From: Apostichopus japonicus
Lineage: Eukaryota; Echinodermata; Holothuroidea; Aspidochirotida; Stichopodidae
Direction of reading: 5' to 3'
DNA: 60,000 nt
Assembly: GCF_037975245.1 (NCBI RefSeq)
Contig: NC_092579.1
Coordinates: 15,512,178-15,572,177 of the forward strand
The notes under the pieces are model-generated. The model was not told the origin of the DNA. It saw only the letters and a list, made by a program, of their open reading frames with translations, and made no database searches. Below are positions 33,232 through 55,900 of the stretch, piece after piece; positions within the stretch are counted from its first letter, which is position 1, and every line of letters begins with the position of its first letter. Position numbers and translations under genes: made by a program.

Positions 33232-33405
33232 TGACTGTTCCTCTTTCTCTTCCCGAGGTCTTGGCTATCTTCTACTTCCTCCCTTTCTCCTTTTTCTCTC
33301 TTTTTTTCTTCTTCTTTTCCCTTCCTTTCTCTCCTCCTTTTCTTTTTTCCCCCTCCTTTTCCCTTTTTTCTTCTCTTTTTTTCTCTCCTCTTTTTCTTAC
33401 CCGGG
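33232..33405 (+). repeat. Polypyrimidine tract
   Basis: An almost pure C/T run on the plus strand, with TTTTTCTTCTTC and CCCTTTTCCC blocks, near the right end of the 1.93-kb element. Long homopurine/homopyrimidine tracts can form triplex DNA. The open frames in it have low complexity and were discarded. Confidence 0.85.
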
Positions 33406-34665
33406 GGGCGCGCGCCCCCAACGCCCCCCCTGGATACGCACCTGATAAGGGCATTAACATTATTCAAACAGATAACGCCGACTTTGATCACTTGTTTAGT
33501 TCTATTAATTTAACTATATAATTCCATCGACTGTTTTACCACATTCCGCCGGAAATATAAATGATATGAATTAGATTGTGGTAAGGGTCGTGAGCCAAAC
33601 TGCAAAATTGCCCGAACTTCGCTCATGCGTTGAAGTTAACCGTATAAGCCCTCTTGAATCGGTGGAATAATCCACGTTACTGTCTCAAAATACCAAGTTG
33701 ATGTTTCCTTGTTTCACTGTGAAAATAATGTTCGTGTCGGGTCAGGCTACATCGATTAAATTTGCGATTTAAAAATTGTTTATAATATAATTAATGAACA
33801 GTTGAACACAGCAACTACAGTGTTTATCAGTACAGCTAAATGCGTGTAACACAATACGCGAATTTAGGGGACACGCGAAGTTACCATGCATATAACCTAA
33901 ACCTGGGAGGGGGGCAACGAATGCGGGTAATGCGGGTAACTGGCGCCATTTTGGCGTGGGGACCAGGGCCTCGTCATCGGGCCCCTGGTGGGGGTCAAGG
34001 GGGCAATAACCCCCTGAAACTCTGTGGTATTTATCGTTTCCAGAGCCTATATCAGCGGTTTGATGTATAAAATCAGCATAATTTTGAAGGTAGACGTTAT
34101 ACTAGTACATAGGCCTACATTATAGTCAGTGATGTAGCAACCTCAGAGAGCCGTGTATTTTCCTAATTTTGTTTTATTTTTTTTGACATGACAAGTTTCA
34201 CTTAAGTGGAGGGGACGCAGCAAAAATGTTTGCGGGCATGTGAGTGGGCCCACCATGTCTCCCATTCTTGGCGACGCCACTATGAACTGGCTAAACTGGC
34301 ACACTCGGTGAATGATAGCCCAGTTGGGGGGGGGGGGTCATTTGAAATCCCGATATCGCTTTCACGATACGTGTAGAAATGGGAAAAGTAGTAACTGGTG
34401 GCGGTATCCAACAGGTTAATCAGATATGAGTGTATTACTTTATGCAAATGTGCAGTTTAAACAAAATTTAGGTCTTAATCTATCAACAAAAGTACCAAAA
34501 AGTGTAAGAAAAAGGTAAACAACTACCAAAAAAGTGATTCATTGAGGAACGGCTGGATCTCCACAGAGAACAACCAACAACAACATAAACAGCAAACAAA
34601 TAGGTTTTGCATAGCTTCGGTGGTGAATGAAGACTAATTGATAGGGGGATGTAGTTACCATAGAC

Positions 34666-35560
34666 AAAGGGATAACCCTGTTCGATACTTTGATGGATGA
34701 ACCAAGGAAAGCAGGTTCGGACTGGGGCATACATTGCTATCGGTTCAGTTATCTAACAGGCGGCGCTGTTTTTTGTTTGTTTTTGTTAAACAGCGGCGCA
34801 TTTGACGCATAGAGTGAAACTACCACCTTTCGCGACCAAAAAAGGGAAATTGGCGCATTTTGCAGTTTTATCTGACAGCGCGGACCCACGGTTTCGATCT
34901 GGTCTGACGGTAGGCCATTCCGCCTCTGGGAAGAAGGAATATCTTGTTTTAAAGTTCATGTTTCTAACTGTATAAAACAAGTGAATGGAAAAGAAAAAAG
35001 TGAGGAAGGTATAAGGACATGAATGTTGGCAAAACGTGGGGGCAGGGGAGAGGGCAGGACACACACCTTATTGTTAAGGAATTGAAACTTAGTGAGTTAG
35101 TGTGCAATAACGGGGTGCACCATGAGGTACTAAACCGCATGTGGACTTACTAAATTTATTTGGAGGATCATGGGTGCCACTATGAGGTAACTAGTACCAC
35201 CCAACGGTTCCAGACATAATTATCCATCGGGCCAAAGCTATACGTTTGTCAGGAAATCGATATCAGGAACTTCTAAATTCTCATCAGAGCAACACCAGGG
35301 AACATCACCGTGAGGGGGGGGGGCAGGTATAGCACCGACAGAAATCATATTTCGGACGGACTACAGCTCCGGTACATAAACAATGGATGTACATTACGAA
35401 TAAATAAGTACATATTTATGCGAACTGAAGTACCAAAACGTATGAAATATGTCCATGGTTCCATTCCTGTTTACAAGCAATCCGTCACAAAACACACACA
35501 CACACACCCCCACACATACGCCATCATGATCGCGTATGTGACAATTATCATCGTCACCAA
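34666..35560. other. Unique stretch between segment B and the PDI gene end
   Basis: No gene is seen. It contains a G-run near 35312 and a short (CA)n run at about 35491-35515. Confidence 0.5.
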
Positions 35561-35581
35561 AAATGAAAACAAATAGCAAAT

Positions 35582-35600
35582 TTTATTTAGAAATTTTATT
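35582..35600 (-). terminator. Probable poly(A) signals of the PDI gene
   Basis: Two AATAAA hexamers lie on the minus strand, at 35595-35600 and 35582-35587, about 1.45 kb downstream of the PDI stop codon. No closer canonical pair stood out to me. The implied 3' UTR of about 1.5 kb (37052 to about 35565) holds only low-complexity and unique sequence. Assignment to this gene is inference. Confidence 0.45.
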
Positions 35601-37052
35601 TTCGATCTTTCCCAGAGGAGCCTTCAAGGCCAACAAACAACATGCAAAAGAGCCAAATACAATATCTACTTCCCGAATGAAACTTGTTTCTTTACTTTTA
35701 AAATAAACGTAAGCAGGGGCCCAGGAAAATAAAAATGGAGAAAAGCAAAATACAAACATTTCGGTAAGAACTTTCAGTCATTGCATAAAAGTCAAGTGTC
35801 TCTGTGTTATATTAAGTAGTTTATTGAAGATAAAGGAATCTAGTTTTTTTTTTTTTCTCTCTTCTTTCTTGATAATATCTTTTTCCCATCCAATGGGTAA
35901 CTTATCTAGGCAAGATTACCGTACATATACTATTACATAACTTTCCCTTTGATCTACTCAGAAGTCCCACCACGACAAAAAGATTCCAATAAACTTCCCT
36001 CGACAAAGAGGATTTAATCCCAAATTTCGAAAGGCTTTTGGCACTCCAGGAACTTCTAGAAGCAACTTTCAAGTCTTACGTTTTGTTCTAAAAAACCCTG
36101 TTAATTACTTAAGTAATTACAGCAATTAGGATATCACCAACACTGGTGCAAGTTTTTCAAGGCATGATGGCAACAAAAAAAAACCTGATTCTTTTAAAAA
36201 AAAACAAAAGCACCAAAATAGGAATGCAACAATTTATCCCTAAATTATCCTTTTTTTTCCTCCAAATGAATCTTCTGAATTATTTATATATATATATATT
36301 TTTTCTTTCATCATACTTGCAACCAGGAAGGTACGACCAATTATAAATTCCCTTGGGGCAGATATCTCATTTAATAATTTAGATTCAACTTTTTAATAAC
36401 CTTCAAGAAAGAGGAATGGAAACGAGAAACCAACACCATTCTCACAAATACAGACAAACCACAAAAAAATCGGAACTAGGAAGACACTAACAAATTGCAA
36501 TCGATCGTTTGATTGATTAATTAATGGGAAATTAATATCAAATAGGGGTCATAGAGTAACACAAAAGAAAGCCAGGGGAGGTCTTTGCAACATGGGTAGA
36601 AGCAGGAACAATGGCTTGGGGGTAGGGGGGGTTTGGGTTGGGGGAGAGAAGGGACTAAAATGAGATATAATAAAGGTTGCTATGGAATTCATATTGAATA
36701 CAAATATAAAACCTTCATCGGTACTCAATGCTAGAACGCTCTCTTCCACTCAACACATTTCCTGGAGCGGAAGACTCCTCCTCTGAACGTGGCAGTTTTC
36801 TTACGGCATTTCTCTCTCTTTCTCTCTTGCTCTCGCTCGCACACGCGGCCCAAAACTCCTCGAGAATTGGGGGCCAGTCAAATTTTGAGTAGATCCGCTC
36901 TCAGCAAAACCCATTTCAACCATCGACGACATTAATTTAATGATCAAGGATCGACTCATGTATAATTCTTTGGAACACACCATTTTGTCCCTAGCTTTCT
37001 GAAAGGATAAAGGAAAGATTTTTTTTTTTCTAAGATGGGGATTATTGGGGGA

Positions 37053-48763
<11,711 letters not shown>

Positions 48764-48947
48764 TTCTGAGAGAATTGGAACAGTTGGTCGTACTTGTTCT
48801 GTGTAGGTTAGTGTGAACGTGGCAAAGGCCGATCGGCGTTAACAAGATCAGGTACGCGTGTGCAACATAATTTTACCTAGAGGAAGGATAATAGTCAGAC
48901 CCTGTTCATGTCAGTACATGCGCAGTAATGAAAAGCGGGTATAGATC

Positions 48948-48966
48948 CGTGTGGAAATGTGATTGG
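48948..48966 (-). promoter_or_regulatory. ER-stress response element-like site upstream of PDI
   Basis: On the minus strand the sequence is CCAAT, nine bases, then ACACG. The ER-stress response element consensus is CCAAT-N9-CCACG, so it matches at 9 of 10 fixed positions with correct spacing. It lies about 185 bp upstream of the PDI start codon. ATF6 with NF-Y acts through such sites on ER chaperone genes in vertebrates; use here is inference. Further CCAAT boxes lie on the minus strand near 49051 and, as two 23-bp tandem copies, at 50323-50368. Confidence 0.5.
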
Positions 48967-51199
48967 TCCGCCACCTGCTAATACCTACTTGCATATGTAT
49001 ACCAAGGTCGATGCTTTGTAAACAAGTAGGTGGTTGTGTTGAAAGTTGATTGGCGGAAAATTTCTGGCACCAAACTTTAAAAAATCTCTTGTGCATATTT
49101 AATTTGCATATTTATATTTACAACGAAAAATGCAAAAGGCTACGTTTTGAAGCAAATGCCATCACGGGGTTCTACAGTTGCAACTAAAATGAGGGGTGGG
49201 GGGGGGGGCAGTTCGGTAAAAAGGACATTGATACTGATTGTCCTGGTGATTTGTCTTTTGATCAGAAAACTTTTAAAAACCAACAATTATATTCGTGAAA
49301 GCATGTCAATGAAACTGTCTGCTAATGCTCACAAGGGCTACAATCTGAACCAGCTGCGATCTGATATGGACTGAAGAATGGCATATTCTGAATATTAACA
49401 GTAGTGCAGAAAGGATAGTAATATTATATTACACAACAACAAATATAATCTACGCGAAGTTGTGACTATGACTATGCATTTATTTTCGTTGTCCAAAAGA
49501 CATTCATAAAACTATAATTATATGCATTTCGTCGTCATTGCAAAAAGATAAACCTACATAATCGAGAAATTCGTCTATTGATTCAACACACCAGGAAATG
49601 AAATCCACCTTAAGAACAGTTTCGTCGTATATATTATTATTATTATTATTATTATTATGGCACCATAGGTGTATACATTTTGTCCTGAAGGTTTAAAGAT
49701 ACCCTGGAGATAGGTAGACGATAATTATTGTGGCTCTACAATTTAATTTATTCATACCATTGCTATATACCGACGATGATTAAAACTAGATATGTCCAGA
49801 TTAGAAACCAAATGAATCTATTTTCCTCTTTGACTTAACTTTCTCATGCTAAAATAATGTCTCTTTCAGCTTCTTTTTATTTGATCTATAAATACGACGA
49901 TAACCTGTCAAACATAGAGGCAATTCCTCCACATCACAGCAGCTAAACAGCGCCCAACTGGCAATCTATCTCACTGGTCCCCATGTATACACTGGGTGAA
50001 GAGATCGAGGCAATTGAAAATAAGTGCCTTGTCCCAAAGACAAAAATTAATGTTCCGACCATGACTAGAACCTGCAAACGTAATTAGAACACTGACGAGT
50101 GCACGTTACCACAACGCGTATCTAGTAGACTATTAAATTTGCTATACTGTTGTCACAGTAAAATTATTGCCTGGAAACATATGTGTATAATTTGCTGAGT
50201 TGTATTTGTCGATTATTTATTAACAGTTTTGGGGCAATTTGCCTGTTTGGACGTCGTATAATATTCCGGTAGACTTATTTTAGTTATTCACGCAACAAAT
50301 GGTGAAATACTGCAACCAACTGAGCATAAAAGAGGTTGGCCAATCAGCATAAAAGAGGTTGGCCAATCTTGGATTTGCATCGGCAATTAAGTGATGAATC
50401 ATTTAGTACGAAAGCTTAAGACACGTGGATTTACTGAAGATATCAGATGTTCTTTTGTTTTGCTGGTACGGTTCAACCTGTATAACTGCAATGCATGAAT
50501 ATATGTGTACGTTTACATTTCACGTGTACAAACCAGCTAGTATATCATCATATTCATATATGCGTGGAAAACACTAAACGAGGGTCGACTTACGTGATAA
50601 ACTATTAAAGGCATACCGTAACTTACTCGTGTCAACTGTGCCATATGTAAGCCTATATACACTTTTGATAAACTGTCATTCGATTTAACACTAAAAACAG
50701 AAAAGAAAGATACTCGATATATTTATACACCGGAACCGGGGTAACCTTACGTCAACCATCAGCTCCCTGAAGTACCCACTGATCTGTACACTAACAGTGT
50801 ACAGATCAGTGGAAGTACCGATACAGGAAACTTTATGGGCGACCGTTTGGGAAAAAAACATACAACGATGAAAAAAACAAACAAGAAAGAAAATTGAATA
50901 AGAGGAAATATGCAAAATGAAACAAACATAATTATGTAATACCAATGTAGAAATTGTGAAATGCTGCACTTAAAAAGAGAAATAAAATAAAGACAATCAT
51001 GTAGCGAAACACATCAAACACATGCAACCGAAGCTGGATAAACAAGGAGCACCGGGAAGACAAAATTGATCCACTTGTCAGAACAGAAATATATAGGATA
51101 TAGGATAGAAGAGGGATTCGGTCGTCGGGCCGAAATGAGGCAAAAAAGGGTAAAGAATAGGGGAGCGGAAGAGTCCGTTTGGCAGAGTATGATGCATGG
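48967..51199. other. Intergenic stretch upstream of PDI
   Basis: I see no gene. It holds an (ATT)n run at about 49632-49657, the 23-bp tandem pair with TTGGCCAATC at 50323-50368 and the palindrome at 50776-50812. Confidence 0.5.
50776..50812. repeat. 37-bp perfect hairpin (17-bp stem, 3-base loop)
   Basis: CCACTGATCTGTACACT, then AAC, then the exact reverse complement. A stem this long is unlikely by chance in 60 kb. There is no adjacent T-run or RNA-gene signal, so I see a possible cruciform or the fused ends of a lost element. Confidence 0.85.
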
Positions 51200-51207
51200 G
51201 TATAGAG

Positions 51208-51759
51208 TGAGGTGACCATATTTTCCTGACTATAATCGGGGACATTTATTGCGTGACTGATGTGGGGGAGGGGTCAAAGGGGAGGGGGTGTCCCCCTCCC
51301 CTTTGGAAAATTTTCAAGTGCCTAAGGTGCTTAGATGTAAAATGGTGATACTTAGGACCTTTTTTAAATCAATTTTATTTCAAAAATGTAGCTTTTTTTA
51401 GATGAAATTCACTTACTTCACGTGGTTCTTTGAGAGCTTGTGAGTTGCTCATGCTCACACTATAAGTGTCGTTGTGTCGCCGTAGTTGCCAATTATACGG
51501 TCGAAAGAGTGCTAGGCTAGATCGATCTAGCATATTTTTAACAGTGTTTCTACTTTACGCTGCCCCACCTGTTCCGTTCTACGCCTGCACACTTGACTAA
51601 ATTTTGTTTTTATAATTATATTACTAATAATGTGGGATATTTTCAAAATTCCTGAACATTTAGACGAATCGGGGACATTTTCGGGGACACTTGTTCATCG
51701 GGGACAGCACACTGTAATCGGGGACTGTCCCCGAAAATCGGGGACGTCTGGTCACCTTA
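51208..51759. mobile_element. 552-bp hAT-like element, 8-bp TSD GTATAGAG
   Basis: The ends TGAGGTGACCA and (reverse complement) TAAGGTGACCA are inverted. GTATAGAG stands on both sides (51200-51207 and 51760-51767). The interior near the right end repeats CGGGGAC several times. Ends of the AGGTGACCA type with GTCCCCG repeats are known from hAT elements of other animals. There is no transposase. It lies in the PDI-OGFOD3 intergenic region. Confidence 0.85.
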
Positions 51760-51767
51760 GTATAGAG

Positions 51768-52930
51768 GATGATGGATATGGGGGGGGGGGGGCATGCAGA
51801 GAGGGGGAGAGGGCGGGAGAGGGGCCGGGGGAGAGGTGGAGATGGGGAGAGCGGGTCTGGACTAGACGTATGGTTGGAATCAGTACTGGTTATGCTATTT
51901 GACTGGTCATCAAGTTACGACAGTAAAACAATCTCAAACAACATGATATTCATGTCGGTCTTTGAATTGACAATAGTCCTATAACACTATAACATAATGA
52001 TAAAGAAGATGACAAGATTGTCCATGGCTTTGATTATAGCCTATACGTAACATTTGGTGATTTTCAATTTTTATCACGGAAGAAACACTAGAGGTATGTT
52101 GTTCTAACTGAGCAGACAGTTTGTAGTATGCTATTGGCCTATATGTTCGGAAGAACTTCCTTATTCAGCTGTTTCTTAATGAATAAAATGATTTCCCTGA
52201 GCTAACGGGCTTAAGAATATTTTAGACAGCTATTTGAATCATTGCAACCGGCTGTGGGGCTATAGTATAGATCTGTGGTGTTACTTGACGCTCAGTTAGT
52301 ACAAAGTACAAAGATAAGCATTTCATGGTATGCTAAACTTCGTAAAATACGTCTAAGGCAATCAAAGCGAAAAACATGTTTATTAACTGAAAACCAACAT
52401 TATCACAGATAAACCTTGATTTTCAAAACAGGCTTAGGACTGATATATTGCCGACATAGACTCTGTGACCTGCAATTTCTCTGAAGTAATAACCCCGCTT
52501 TTTTCGAAAAGTGTAGGCCTACTAAACTTGTTCGGAACTCTAAGCTTTTCAGTTAATAAATGGTTTATATGTTGATAAAACTAATTTTCCTTTGGGAAAT
52601 CCATGCTTAATTAACGATGTATATGAACAAACCAGGGAGTTGTTCCATAACAACTCCCTGAAGAACACAGAGTTTCGACTATACAAATAATACAAATAAG
52701 TTAGCATCTGGCTTTCCATATACATGTCCGTGACATCAGCTCCGACCAGCCATGGACCGTACAAGCACAACCGGTATATAATCTACTGAAATGGCTAGTA
52801 CATAACTACATTACGCGTGATAATTTAATTCTGCGACAGCTATGGTATAAACACGTAGCCTATGTATGTGTAACAGTAAGAAACACAAGAGTGAAAGGTT
52901 GTCGAATGTATCACCCTGTAAAACTATAAT
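51768..52930. other. Intergenic stretch upstream of the OGFOD3-like gene
   Basis: No gene is seen. It starts with a G-rich low-complexity run (51780-51850) and contains a 28-bp hairpin at 52633-52660 (12-bp stem CAGGGAGTTGTT, 4-base loop). The promoter of the plus-strand gene must lie at its right end, but I recognise no core element. Confidence 0.5.
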
Positions 52931-55900
52931 ATGGCTGTTGAGAAACGCAAGAAGTCTGGGAGTAAATCTCCGAAGGAAAATCGAAAGGAAAGCGAAGACA
53001 CATCGTAAGAGACTTATTGAGATAACGAAATAGGCATAACTTAGGCCAATATACCTCTATCCTTGGCCTAGGATAGCCTAGCCTAGCCTAGTACTACAGT
53101 AGTTTTGTGCTATAGCCTAACTTAGGCCCAACCTAGCCAAGACAACATAATTACTTCAAAGTGGCCATTCTTACGACTGTTCCTAAGAATAATTTCCGAC
53201 TACGCATGCGCACTTGCTATTTTTATGACAGGAGAACTATTTTTTACGACCAGGAGTAACAATAATTTCCGGTTAGGGTTAGGGTTAGGATTGTGGTTTA
53301 GGGTTAAAGTTAGGGTTAGGGTTACCCCTACTACATGCGCAGTTGCTTTATTTACTTTACTGCGCTTGAATTCGCCTTTGTCGTAAGAATAGTTTATAAA
53401 TAATTGTTACGACTAGTCGTAAGAATAGCCACGGCCTAACTACTTAGCTAGCGTACATAACCATGGTGGAATAGTTTTCTTGGCTTTCCAAAGGCATCAA
53501 TGTAATTTCAAAATTTGAAATGATGGCTTGGTATTTTTCAAAAGAGACACATACAGAAATGACAGAACACAGAAAAGAGAAAAAAGGAAAGATGAGATCT
53601 TTAACAAAACTGTAAGACTCCTAATGCACCCTGCAGCTGCTAAATTGCTGGTTTCTGGTACAATGTTCCTGTCCTTCTTGCTTTTTTGTTTTTTATTGGG
53701 GGCTGGGGGCCAAAAATTTGGAGCCCTGTCATAGTTTGGAAACAAAGTTCAATGATCAAGGTAATTATGAGGGCACCTACTGGAACTTGATGAAAGGGGC
53801 ACCTAATTTTGCGATCAATTGGGGGTAACTTTAAAAGAGACTATTTTGCCAATATGCTGTTGTTGCTGTTAATTTTAGCCATGCTCTGAACGAGTTCCAC
53901 AAATGGAAGTTACTCAATACCCTCTTAGCTTGGAACATCTTTCCTAACTACATTTGTACTCATTAGTGTGACTTTTTTAATATATCTTGCTTAGCACTTA
54001 TCTCATTCTGTATGTTGAAGTGAAGTTGTTTTTGTTTTTTAAGAAAGATGTATTATATGTATTTGGTATTCTTTTTCATTCCAGTCATGATCGATTGCCA
54101 GAGCAGCCGTCTGGCTTCAGATGGGGTGCAACCCTTCGCCATTCCATCATGAGAATGATTATAATTGGGATATTAATATACACACTTCAGGTTGTTTACA
54201 ATAAGGATTTACCCACACTTGCCAAGCAGGATGAAGAAATAGAAGCAAGAATCTTTGATAGAAACTGTTCGAAAGATTACCGAGAAGACAGGAAGAAATT
54301 CAAAGGTAAGCTTACTGAAGTTATGCAAGTTTAAGTATTTGGAAACATGTTCCATACATTGTGAATTTCAGTCCCATTTAAAGTACTACAAATTGTTTGA
54401 AATAGACTTCAAGGTTTAACCACCTTTTACAATTGACTCCCATCACTGCTTACTGTAAATTCCATATTCAGTATTTCAGTAAACAACCAATCAAAATTTA
54501 AATAGTTTATAGAAACTATTTTGAAGGGAATTGCCTATGCATACTGTGTGTGACATAGGCTAAAGGGATATTTGCTCTTCCAAGTTTCTCCTCCCACTCC
54601 CACCTGCCTTTCCCCACTCCACCTGCCTTCCCACACCCCACCTTCCCCACTCCTTTTTGCAGTTTCAAGTGTTAAAAAAAATAAAATGCCTTGCACTCTT
54701 ACCCATTGTGACGGATATTAAGCAGTTCATGAGCTTTGACCTATATATATATACTGCAATAATTCAGGACGGGTTGAAACTTTTGAAAATTATGTTTCGC
54801 ATTCTGGTTGCAGGTAATATGGAAAATGTTTAAAATAATTGATTTATTAATCAATTATCATTCAATTAAGAGAAATATTCTAGGAGAGCATCTTGGCTTA
54901 CTCAATTTTGAGTAATACCCAGTAGCTGTGGTGAAGTTAGCATCTTGGCCCTCTATCCAAATTCAAACTGGTACTTTCGGAAGACTTTGTAGTGCAAACA
55001 ATTTTAGTGAGGTAGAAATTGAAGGTGTGGTAATTATAACCCAAAGCACACCTTGTGAAAACTATTGTTTGCAAAAAATTGTTTTGTATACATGTTTGTG
55101 ATTTCTTCATACATTATTTCACCTTGTTTGAATTATAGAGTGTGCTCTATTTATATTTCACCTTTATTTGAATTACAGAGTGCTATATAGAGTGTGCTCT
55201 ATATTTATTACACATTTATTTGAATTATAGAATGTGCTATATAGAGTGTGCTCTATTGTTATTACACCTTTATTTGAATTACAGAGTGCTCTATAGAGTG
55301 TGCTCTATTTACAATTCACTTTATTTGAATGATAAAGTGTGCTATATAGAGTGTGCTCTATTTATATTTCACCTTTATTTGAATTATATATAGTGTGCTA
55401 TATAGAGTGTGCTCTATTGTTATTACACCTTTATTTGAATTATAGAGTGCTCTATAGAGTGTGCTCTATTTATATTTCACCTTTATTTGAATTATAGAGT
55501 GCTCTATAGAGTGTTCTCTATGGAGTGGGCTCTATTTTATTTCACCTTGTTTTGAATAACAGAGTGTGCTCTATAGAGTGTGCTCTACAGAGTGCTCTAT
55601 TTTGAATTCACCTTTATTTGAATTTTAGAGTGTGCTCCTCACCACTGTGGTCGTGGTGTCATGGATAAACTGTTGACAAGAGAAGAGGCCCAAACACTCC
55701 TAAAGTAAGTCTACATTATGAAATACTTTCACAACAATGAAAAACATCAACACTTTCAGTGTAGCTAACTCTTGTGCTGCTCCCTACAGTATCAACCTAC
55801 TGTCTGTTGCCATAGAGTTTTATACATACTTAAATATATTTTGAAAGTACCTTGAAGAATTGAAAACAAAATACTTTGAGCAACATTGTGAATATGTGAC

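Larger units (their letters stand above)
31516..33444. mobile_element. 1.93-kb hAT-like element, 5-bp TSD ATAAG
   Basis: The ends CAGGCGCGTATCCAGG and (reverse complement) CAGGTGCGTATCCAGG are inverted with one mismatch in 16. ATAAG stands at 31511-31515 and 33445-33449. The paralogous empty site in segment A (around 16691-16710, ACTATAAGGGCATTAAT) has a single ATAAG. There is no transposase ORF. The interior shares blocks with 17905-19158, contains a second nested element (32177-32613) and ends in a long pyrimidine tract. The end sequence looks hAT-like, but most hAT elements make 8-bp duplications; 5-bp subgroups have been described, so the superfamily is provisional. Confidence 0.85.
25745..34665 (+). 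repeat. Duplicated segment, copy B (direct orientation)
   Basis: This is the second copy of the segment at 1-17904, in the same orientation. Relative to A it lacks the insertions at 1402, 2167, 6460 and 14305 and has its own at 26487-27253, about 30166-30365 and 31516-33444, plus an expanded TA run at about 30507-30541. Homology ends at 34665, exactly where the composite element of copy A begins (17905). The noncoding parts not listed separately (25870-26486, 27254-28851, 29707-31515, 33445-34665) hold no gene that I can support. Confidence 0.9.

Noticed and set aside
33225-33491. Lys/Arg/Glu-rich open frame on the minus strand
   Set aside because: Low-complexity translation of the polypyrimidine tract.
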